A stretch of 64,000 nt of DNA, taken from contig NC_064213.1 in NCBI RefSeq assembly GCF_023101765.2, positions 9,300,001 through 9,364,000 on the forward strand. The letters are read 5' to 3'. The notes below the pieces were generated by a model that ran no database searches, was not told where the DNA came from, and saw nothing but the letters and a program-made list of their open reading frames with translations. Positions 56,881 to 64,000 of this stretch are shown here, one piece after another. The DNA comes from Spodoptera frugiperda (Eukaryota; Arthropoda; Insecta; Lepidoptera; Noctuidae). The position numbers and the translations under genes are program-made. Within the stretch, counting starts at the first letter, position 1. Each line of letters starts with the position of its first letter.

Positions 56881-57240
56881 GCCTAAACAGCTTGATGGAT
56901 TTTGGCTTGAGAGGTGTCGTTAGATTCGTATTTACTGTGAGAGTGACACTGGATATATCAAAATAATAAAAAAACAAAATGGCGGATTTTTGGCGCCAAA
57001 TTCGAATATTTCTCACTCTCTAGCCTAAACGGCTTGATGGATTTTGACTTGAGAGGTGTCGTTAGATTCGTATTTACTGTGAGAGTGACACTGGATATAT
57101 CAAAATAATAAAAAAACAAAATGGCGGATTTTTGGCGCCAAATTCGAATATTTCTCACTCTCTAGCCTGAACGACTCGATGGATTTCCGCTTGATAGGGG
57201 TCGTTTGATTCGTATTTACTGTGATAGTGATATATATCAA
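56881..57240 (+). repeat. Three tandem 142-bp body units of the G element
   Basis: Units start GCCTAAAC at 56881 and 57023 and GCCTGAAC at 57165. The first two are nearly identical; the third is diverged and shortened. The matching minus-strand frames 56792-57016 and 56958-57158 with the shared start MRNIRIWRQKSAI come from this repetition and are not genes. Confidence 0.95.
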
Positions 57241-57274
57241 AATATAAAAATAATAAAACTAAAAGACCATAAAA

Positions 57275-57550
57275 TAAAAAAGGTAATTTAAAAAACTAAA
57301 AAACCCGACTGCGTTTCTTTATAATATTTAAATGAAAAATCCCTAAAACAAGAAAGTCATCGTAAAATTGAAGCAGTCGGGACCCATTCTAGAAAGCCAG
57401 CCATAAGTATGTGCCCTCACTAAGTCTTCATATTTAGAATGGGTCCCGACTGCTTCAATTTTACGATGACTTTCTTGTTTTAGGGATTTTTCATTTAAAT
57501 ATTATAAAGAAACGCAGTCGGGTTTTTTAGTTTTTAAATTACCTTTTTTA
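57275..57550. repeat. 116-bp near-perfect inverted repeat module
   Basis: Arms 57275-57391 and 57435-57550 are complementary with essentially one single-base indel; the loop is 43 bp (57392-57434). The arms contain AAACCCGACTGCGTTTCTTT and AAGCAGTCGGGACCCATTCT. Confidence 0.95.
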
Positions 57551-57976
57551 GTTAATTTAATACATATACACCATAGTTATTATAAAAATATACTTTCAGA
57601 TAGTAGCATATTAGGCAACTTACATATTATCAGCGTGGAAGTAGCTAGTTATACATACATATAGTACTGCTGACTATACTAAAATGTATAATTACGATAA
57701 ATAAGTACCTATGACAGAGTCATCCTTGAAATTTATTTTAACGAAATTAAATAACATATGTAAATAAATGAAGGCCGTATTCCACTAAATTATTACACGT
57801 GATTAATCTCTGAAACCTCGAAAACTTCGATTTATTATTATTTACCATTAATTTGTTACTAATATCGTAACATGCTCGTCACGTACCTATTTAATGTAAG
57901 GTAGTGATTTCGTTTAAACATAGTTCAGTCCGCTGGATGCAGGTAGGTTCCAACCGGCAAACTATCTGGACTATCT
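57551..57976. other. AT-rich DNA, nothing recognised
   Basis: No supported feature is seen. Confidence 0.5.
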
Positions 57977-58041
57977 GGAAGTCATTAGGGAAGCCTACGT
58001 TCAGCAGTGGACGTATTGTGGCTAATATGATGATGATGATT
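57977..58041 (+). mobile_element. LINE 3'-end fragment with TGATGA tail
   Basis: GAAGCCTACGTTCAGCAGTG-type phrase (here GGGAAGCCTACGTTCAGCAG), then TGGACGTATTGTGGCTAATA and TGATGATGATGAT. Same type as the inverted fragment at 4481-4590. Confidence 0.65.
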
Positions 58042-58283
58042 ATAGGTCAGTCCGAATAACTCTTAAAACATTTACTAAACCTGAGAATAGAACACAGGAT
58101 AAAATACACAAAAGCAATCATAGGAGCACATAGATCTTCGAGAAAGAAACTGCATATATTCATATGAATATTAAATATGAAATCAGTTGATTTGGTTACA
58201 TTTACAGCACTATACTACAGAAATACTGATCCGGTTATGATAAAAATGGTCAAGAACATAGTTTGAAACCGGACTTCTAGCCT
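58042..58283. other. Spacer, nothing recognised
   Basis: AT-rich and without features. Confidence 0.5.
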
Positions 58284-58440
58284 TGATCACCATGCGGAGC
58301 TGCGGACTACCTAGCGGGATTACCGGGGCTCCAGCTCGAAAAGCAGGAGAACTGGGTGGTTTTTAGTCAGTAAGAGTCTGACTCTTTCGTCTCGCCCAAG
58401 GCGGGAGATGTCATTAGATGATTTTACCCCGTCGAAAAAA
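58284..58440 (+). mobile_element. Family A LINE 3' tail with short A run
   Basis: GCGGAGCTGCGGACTACCTA, ACCGGGGCTCCAGCTCGAAA, CAGTAAGAGTCTGACTCTTT and GGCGGGAGATGTCATTAGAT, then an A run at about 58435. Directly after it comes an inverted TCATTATCAGCC word of the LINE 3'-end type. Confidence 0.8.
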
Positions 58441-58737
58441 CATCATTATCAGCCTGTTCTTGTCCACAACTAGACGTAGGCTCCAGACCTACTATGTCCT
58501 AATTTAATTAACAAATGATTAAGATACTTTTGGCAATGTTTTGATGAAGAAAACGCTGTCCTATTATTTGCCACCTTCGAACCGTAAACAAACAACACGT
58601 TTTCTCTTCATTAACGTTCTTAGTTTTGGTGAACCATCTATTAATTTAGTTTAAGAAAGTAATGAATAAATGGCTCCTTTAATTAAAAATACCAGTTCAC
58701 TGTGAACATATTAGAAAACTTTAAAGCTACAAATATA

Positions 58738-58815
58738 ATCATCATCAACAGCCTATAAGTGGTCATTGCTGACCAAAGGCCTCTTCTCACACGGCGAAGG
58801 TTTGAGCATTAATAT
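58738..58815 (-). mobile_element. LINE 3'-end fragment (GCTCAAACCTTCTC type), inverted
   Basis: ATCATCATCAACAGCCTATA, CCAAAGGCCTCTTCTCACAC and GGTTTGAGCATTAAT in the order of 36270-36350. Confidence 0.65.
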
Positions 58816-59263
58816 AAGAAGGTTTAAGCATTATAAAGGTATAATAGACAGTAAAGATTCCTTGGTGTTCTATTCATTTCAGATTATTTAGTAATGACAG
58901 AGTAATTTTATTTTAAAGCCATGTATCTGATAAACGTAGTGTAATATATATTTTTTTAAGTACCACAGTGTTGTACTTAGGTATTTCTTCTTAGGTTTAA
59001 CAAATCGTAGACACCTACTAAGAAAATTAAACCTTCCCACAAATAACTCAGCAAACTAATTATTGGAATGTTCGAACCTTTTCTAATATTGCATAGTCGG
59101 TCTCGTAATAATTTGTAACACCCATTTATAATGGACGAGGTGCCACCAAGGAGCCAATTTATAATCTACTGGTCTCCATTAAGACTAACGCGGTGTCGAC
59201 AGTTTGACGGCTCTCAAATGAAGGGGAAACTTAACGACCTCTACAAATTTAAATTACCTTAAG
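58816..59263. other. Spacer before the CpG islands, nothing recognised
   Basis: No gene. GC content rises slightly from about 59140. Confidence 0.45.
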
Positions 59264-59300
59264 TATAAAAACTGAGAAAATCCACGGAACTCCAGTTTAA
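59264..59300 (+). promoter_or_regulatory. Possible TATA plus initiator core promoter
   Basis: TATAAAA at 59264-59270 is followed, 30 bp from its first base, by the A of CCAGTTT (59292-59298), close to the arthropod initiator TCAGTY. A second initiator-like TTCAGTTC lies near 59328. The spacing is right for a pol II core promoter reading into the CpG-rich patch at 59380-59460. TATA words are frequent in AT-rich DNA, so this is weak evidence, and it conflicts with the minus-strand terminal exon reading of the same patch. Confidence 0.2.
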
Positions 59301-59360
59301 CACACAAAAGTCACACTAAACACTGATTCAGTTCACTTTATTTGAGTAAAAGTTGAAACT

Positions 59361-59446
59361 TTATTTGTTGTACGTTAGCGACATGCCCGCGAAAGTGTAG
59401 CTGCGTTGGGCGGGCGGCGCGGCCACCCGCTGCGAGACACCGAGTG
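59361..59446 (-). CDS. Possible terminal exon in a CpG-rich patch (hypothetical)
   Basis: On the minus strand an acceptor (TTATATTTCTGGCCAGTAG) precedes 27 open codons, about 80 percent ending in G or C, with peptide words LGVSQRVAAPPAQRSYTF and AGMSLTYNK, then TAA at 59361-59363. Two AATAAA signals follow: one overlapping the stop (59360-59365), one at 59337-59342. This is a neat last-exon layout. However, plus-strand codons across the same bases (frame 59379-59465, ending in a stop) are equally G/C-rich at third positions, so the patch alone cannot fix the strand. No family is recognised. Confidence 0.3.
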
Positions 59447-59465
59447 CTACTGGCCAGAAATATAA

Positions 59466-60339
59466 CGCGAACTACTCACGACGCGATTTTAAAATTCATT
59501 TTAACATTTTCATAACACTCGAATATTGAATTAATAGTTTTAAATATTATTTCTTTGCATTTCCGAATTGTTTTAAAGCTCCATTTTTAAATGCTCACTG
59601 ACTCATTCTCGGAATTCAGTTATGACTTTCTGGCATAAGCTTGTTTTCATTAAAAATCGTTTTTATTATATTCTCTGGTTATTTCTTTCCATTTTTTAAG
59701 CTTCCTATTGCGTAATAACATCGAAATACAGCCCTGTAGTTCTTGTTTGTATTTTAACTGAAATTCAACTAAAAAACCTTTTTATCCTGAAATTACAATA
59801 ATTCGTTACGAACGCATTTTTGAACTATAATTACATCTTCTTGCTGTCATCTTGCAGTATTGACAGTTTTGACATTTTCGAAGATACCCAGTTGTCACAA
59901 TATTTTTTAAATAAATATTTGTAGTCTATTATAGTTGTGTATAATTATTAACTTTATTTTTAGATGTATATTAATTTCTTAACTTTGGTAAGTTGTATTT
60001 GTGTCATCAAAAACTATACAAGAAGGAAAAAGTGCGGTCACTCGTGTATAACAAGGATCGAAATTTAAATTATTGTGTGAAAAATTAATAGCTAATAGAT
60101 TTGATTTCGATAAGCGAGATATACTTAAATTCGTCAGAAGTTGGTTCGCTAGAAAAAATTTTTGGTCTCAATAAGTTTAAAAACGAATTTATTTTAGACA
60201 AGATTTGTTATTCAAATAGGTATAAGAAATGTGTTTAGTCGCGTCTCCACGGCAGGAGCATACGGAATGAGTAATTTTACACAAGCGTAGTACAGCCAGG
60301 GTCTCCATGCATGATTTATTTAAAATTGTTGTCACTTAC
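59466..60339. other. AT-rich spacer between two CpG islands
   Basis: If the minus-strand model holds, this is an intron of about 900 bp, with a GTAAGT donor at its upstream end (60334-60339). Nothing else is recognised. Confidence 0.35.
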
Positions 60340-60434
60340 AAAGCGGCGGCCCTCGACGCACGTGTCGGTGTCGCAACCTTTGACAACGCTGCTGTACGGA
60401 ACTTTGGCATTCTTTTGGCTTCGACCAAACGTTG
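60340..60434 (-). CDS. Possible internal exon in a CpG-rich patch (hypothetical)
   Basis: On the minus strand a pyrimidine-rich acceptor (CTTGTATTTATTCGTAG) ends at 60435 and a perfect donor GTAAGT lies at 60334-60339, bounding 95 nt. All three frames are open between them. One has about 65 percent G/C third positions and the peptide words FGRSQKNAKVPYSS and GCDTDTCVEGRRF; another reads QRLVEAKRMPKFRT. The plus strand is also open (44 codons from ATG 60311 to a TAA near 60445, LDARVGVATFDNAAV). The paired splice signals favour the minus strand. The downstream partner could be 59361-59446. No family is recognised. Confidence 0.35.
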
Positions 60435-61084
60435 CTACGAATAAATACAAGGTATAGGCAAGGCCTTAATTTCGCAAACAGTTACCCGCTGGAAACTCGA
60501 AGTACAGAAACCAGCAACAAAACATACATGGGTACTTCTCTCTGCCAAATTCTTTGTCTTTCGTTGATTTGTTCGAAGTAAATTATTATGATTACTTACA
60601 CATTATTTACAACTTAAAAATACCTAAAAAAAGGAATAAAAACTAACTTAATACTAAAATAAAGAAAAAATTAAATAAAAATTCTCGTTAGGCGTCGAAG
60701 TACTCGTCCGCGTTTCGTTGATGGATTTACAACTTTGTCATCTTGTAGTAAAGTCAAAAATCTATTGAAAATATTCGACAGTAAGAATAGGTAGATATGC
60801 TTAGCTTCTGTACATTTTCATAGCTGTGTTTATATATTTTATGGCCCATTTACGGATTATTAACTGGGTTTATACGTTTTAATGTTCACTTAGAATAATT
60901 GCTGGGTTCAGAACAGAGGAGCATTATACTTTATCACGTTATTAAATTAGCTGTAATTTATAAAGTAATTGTAAAAAGAAAATTGAAAATGAGCCTTAAA
61001 ATTTTCTTTAAAAAATCACAATAAACCTTAAAAATCCAAAGATTTAGGTTTATCAGAGTACCGCTGTTCAATCTCAGGTTAAAA
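60435..61084. other. AT-rich DNA, nothing recognised
   Basis: A GC-richer word at 60688-60720 (GGCGTCGAAGTACTCGTCCG) was tested as an exon and not accepted. Confidence 0.4.
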
Positions 61085-61300
61085 TCACTTAGGGTGTTAC
61101 TACACCCATCGATTGATAGCCCATAGATGGTAGAATGGATTGTTCGACGTCGATCGATAATTTCTTCTAAACTACGTTTCGCGGGGTAATCGATCTACAT
61201 CGACCGGCAAACAATCGATTGGTTAGTCGACTGGTACCCGTCGATCGATTAAAGCTTCCACACCAGTTGATCATCAATCGACTATCGATCGATTGGCGTA
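61085..61300. repeat. Cluster of CGAT and CGATCGAT words
   Basis: ATCGAT or CGATCGAT occurs at least eight times within about 200 bp (for example GTCGATCGATAAT, CAATCGATTGG, GTCGATCGATT, CTATCGATCGATTGG). GGGTGTTACTACACCC, a 6-bp stem, sits at the left end. It may be a mobile element end or a binding-site cluster; ATCGAT resembles the core of the DRE (TATCGATA) bound by DREF in flies. Confidence 0.6.
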
Positions 61301-62664
61301 TAACCATAGTCAGCTCTTACAAAACTCGCGAAAATAATAGAGTTGGTAACTAATGTATTCTAATCTGTCATCTCCATGGGGTAACTACTAATAATTAAAT
61401 AATTGCAGTTTCTGGAAGACAAGAGCGACTAGACACGAGTGATGGTGTCCCCATACCTGCTGAGCTGATTGACGAGTTGTTATGTGCTATATATTCAGTT
61501 GCTTCGCATGGGGGATCGACTTTGTGCAAAGGTAAAAAAACTTTAAACGTGCTTGATGGCAACACTTTAATACTGTGTAGTGTTTATAGGTAAAATGTAG
61601 TTCATTTCATATTTTTCAATTAACCGGCCATTGTTATTTTCCTGGTAGAATTCAACTTTAAAACTAATGAGTATACAAAAAAGTTTCTTTGGGAAAATCT
61701 TAGTACAATCACGTGTTTAAACATTGGTCACTAATTACCAGTCACCCTATATAGTTCTTCAGCGTCCACGTTGCATCACATTCATGCATTCCAACAACCT
61801 GTGTCGTTTTGTTATTGTGTACAACAAGATTTTTAAGGTTTAAGACATTTATTTATCATAAACAATTTACAGTGGCTTGACCGAGAAATACAAAATATAC
61901 ATAAGTAAGTAGGTACAGAATGCGAACCACATACAACATAAACAAACAAATTATTACATTACATACTTAAAACTGGTTTAACCCATAGAACATACACAAT
62001 TAATTAACTTTGAGTAGACGAGGCTAATCTTAAAAATATTGGGTCGAGAACATCAAGTAGTTTGTTTCTACTAATATAGAATTCCAATAGCAATGGTTTT
62101 TAGCTGAAACCTCCACATATTCCAAAGTGCGGATAAGTCACATAAGAAAAACAGTTTCCATTCCTTTACGGAACCGTATCTAGAGTATAATTAGCTCATT
62201 GATTCCCCATGAGATCGCCTCATCGAATTCTAGACGGAGGTAAAAAACGACCCAATCGACACGTATATTATGTAGCTAGCTACCGTTGCTAGAGTCCCAA
62301 GGGACAGCTTTACAAAAGTGGACGAATTTCCAGCACATTTCCCATTCAAGAACTTGACGGAAAAGTTTGGATTTTTTTATTCATCCGTACTCCGAAGCGA
62401 ATATATTGTTGAAGTTACCGATTAATACTCTTTGTGTTCACCATCGTTTGTTTTGGTCTATAAAGCAGCAACCGCTTTACAATTATGTACTTTATTGTAT
62501 TCAGAAACTTTTGCTAGCCTTTTTTTTACTTGGTTTATTATTCATTTATTTATTTACTTTACTTGATATTTACGTTTTTAAATATTTACATTTTTAAATA
62601 TTGGCTTTATTCTTACTTTATTTAGGTACACAAGTATCTGTATCGCATATCTCTATCCTCATAT
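61301..62664. other. AT-rich DNA, nothing recognised
   Basis: The 76-codon plus frame 62367-62597 is Leu/Phe/Tyr-rich, as expected from AT-rich DNA, and unsupported. Confidence 0.45.
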
Positions 62665-62783
62665 ACCTCCACACTCATAGTCATTTAATGGTTACTTAAC
62701 CCAGTCCTTATAACTGTTTTCCATACAAAATCGTTACTAAGGAATGGTTTAAGTAATCGTTAAATGTCTCTGAGTGTGGCAGT
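62665..62783. mobile_element. Family D foldback MITE, cleanest copy
   Basis: Left arm CTCCACACTCATAGTCATTT and right arm TTAAATGTCTCTGAGTGTGG flank the centre TTTTCCATACAAAATCGTTA. The whole element folds back on itself. Confidence 0.8.
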
Positions 62784-64000
62784 TAGTGTTTTATTAAGTT
62801 TTTTACTTAAACTCGTTCCCCTAATGTTGGCCCCATATTTACAATCATATCGTCACAACGAGCAGCTATGGTCAGAATTAATTTGCCAATATAACTCAAG
62901 AAAAAATTAACAAAAACATTTCCTCGTACATCAAGAACAAACGGAATAGAAAAAATAAATAAAGCGCCTTTATAATCATCTCAGTATTTTAGGTAATCAA
63001 AAATTGGGACTATTTTACTGGAATTTTAATACAGGTAAAAGCTATAATCTTAAACTTCAATATTTTTCGTAAACTTTTCAAATTAATATTGACGTTTGGG
63101 ATTTTAATAAGTAAAAGGTACAATAGATACCTGCATAATAAGTGATGTTCTATCTTCCAAAATAAAATTTATTGAACTAACAATATGACAAACAGAACAG
63201 AAGTCAATTGACATCGAGTTTTAATGAATCACTTACATTATGATGTGAGCAGCTGCTAAAAGGATTGGCAAAGGTTTGACGTCATGCTTCGTTGCACGGC
63301 ATACATATAATTTGGCAGGTAGACATCGTTCATCGCTTTGTGAGCAGCAAATTCAATGCGCCAAACGTCCATTCCACAATTGCATTTGACAGTACCTACA
63401 TAGTTGACGGCGCATGAGTGTACGCTCTCAATAACGTCAGTAACCTGTGTTATCGTATTAGGCACGTACATAAAACTGCTATTTGGTGAAGAAATTTACG
63501 AACCTAGAAGTAACGCCACACGATATTTGAAATCAATATATCTTCGAAAGTATTTGTTTCCGTAAGAAAATAAATACATAGAAATAATCTACAAGAATGA
63601 CATTTAGTATGAATACTAAAAAATAGTCATCTACCCTATTTGCTTATTGCCTATTCTTTAATACAAACCTGGGCAGCACAAGTGTTTAGCTCGTCTCTAC
63701 AATTAACTATTTAACATTATCATTCCCTTATGTGCGAAACAAAACATAATAACATCTACCCATATAGTAAAATACAAAATACATTTATATACGTTGAGCA
63801 GGTCAGACGTATGAGTATGAAAATTAATCAGGTAAATTTAACTGGTAGGGTTAAATCAAATTGCGTGCCAACGTCCTACAGATGTTAGATAATAAAAAAT
63901 TAACTTGATGGACTTGTGTGGTACCTACTGAATACTTTAAATGGATGCCTATTGTCTGCAAATGTGGAAAAGGAGCGACCTTGCATAAACATGTCATAAA
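62784..64000. other. AT-rich DNA, nothing recognised
   Basis: The 71-codon minus frame 63256-63471 is the only notable open frame and lacks any supporting signal. Confidence 0.45.

Larger units (their letters stand above)
56693..57550 (+). mobile_element. Family G composite element with amplified modules
   Basis: Built from four modules in order: four copies of the terminal block ACCCGACTGCGCCAGAAGG (56693-56838), a TATG microsatellite (56833-56859), three tandem body units of period 142 bp (56881 to about 57240), and a 116-bp inverted-repeat module (57275-57550) that ends with CGCAGTCGGGT. The outer ends are thus inverted ACCCGACTGCG words. There is no transposase or helicase frame. Class is uncertain: inverted ends suggest a DNA transposon, while TATG-linked ends of this type have also been discussed as Helitron-like. 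Confidence 0.8.

Noticed and set aside
56792..57158. Two minus-strand frames sharing a long identical start
   Set aside because: They arise from the 142-bp tandem units of the G element, not from duplicated genes.
60660..60760. Minus-strand peptide ending NADEYFDA before a stop, near a CpG-richer word
   Set aside because: An in-frame TAA lies only 13 codons upstream with no AG acceptor between, so it cannot be an exon end. The plus-strand alternative has a poor acceptor.
1..64000. CRISPR arrays, operons, ribosome-binding sites, phage or plasmid modules
   Set aside because: No regularly spaced repeats with unique spacers and no prokaryotic gene organisation; repeat content is that of an insect genome.
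1..64000. Endogenous viral sequence
   Set aside because: No viral structural or replication motif was recognised. The only polymerase traces fit non-LTR retrotransposons.

Overview
The window looks like nuclear DNA from a moth or butterfly, probably a noctuid-type lepidopteran. It is AT-rich, has no long open reading frame and no bacterial gene layout, and is densely sown with short dispersed repeats. These include tRNA-derived SINEs with pol III A and B boxes, 3' ends of non-LTR retrotransposons, hAT-like and foldback MITEs, and elements with ACCCGACTGCG termini next to a TATG microsatellite. The taxonomic call rests on recognising these repeats, not on a host gene. No complete host gene can be assembled. 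The window is best read as intergenic or intronic DNA with a few exon-like islands.

Repeat families are labelled here for cross-reference. A = a GC-rich LINE 3' tail, 12 copies; two carry ORF2 C-terminal sequence of the R1/Jockey type and have target-site duplications. B = a dispersed repeat carrying CACCTGATGGTAAGCA and ACACCAGAGGCG. C = an inverted-repeat element in two variants (C1 with GTGAGTAAGCCGATAACAT, C2 with GAGTCCCTCTGTGACTCGAAA). D = a foldback MITE with CCGCCGTACTCAGAG ends. E = an element with GGGTGCTTTTT ends. G = the ACCCGACTGCG element. SINE-A and SINE-B are two tRNA-derived families.

Layout: 0-3 kb, plain AT-rich DNA then a LINE-A insertion with a perfect 14-bp target-site duplication. 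3-7.5 kb, a GC-rich exon-like patch between direct repeats, then plain DNA. 7.6-16 kb, repeat-rich, including a second LINE-A copy with its own duplication. 17-25.7 kb, SINEs and other repeats. 25.7-27 kb, two exon-like islands. 28-32 kb, repeats. 32.8-33.7 kb, the most interesting locus: an exon-like 179-bp reading frame from an AG to a stop, present twice in tandem on either side of an AT microsatellite, with the changes between copies concentrated at third codon positions. 34-43 kb, mostly plain. 43.8-46 kb, an hAT element with an 8-bp duplication, then D, G, C and B copies. 47-52 kb, a reverse-transcriptase remnant and a local duplication. 52.5-58.8 kb, nested repeats, including a G element with tandemly repeated ends and a near-perfect 116-bp inverted repeat. 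59.2-60.5 kb, two CpG-rich islands with exon signals. 61-64 kb, a CGATCGAT cluster, a D copy and plain DNA.

Because no gene structure is confirmed, every exon call is a hypothesis from splice signals, reading frame and codon bias. Transcript or protein homology data would decide each of them.
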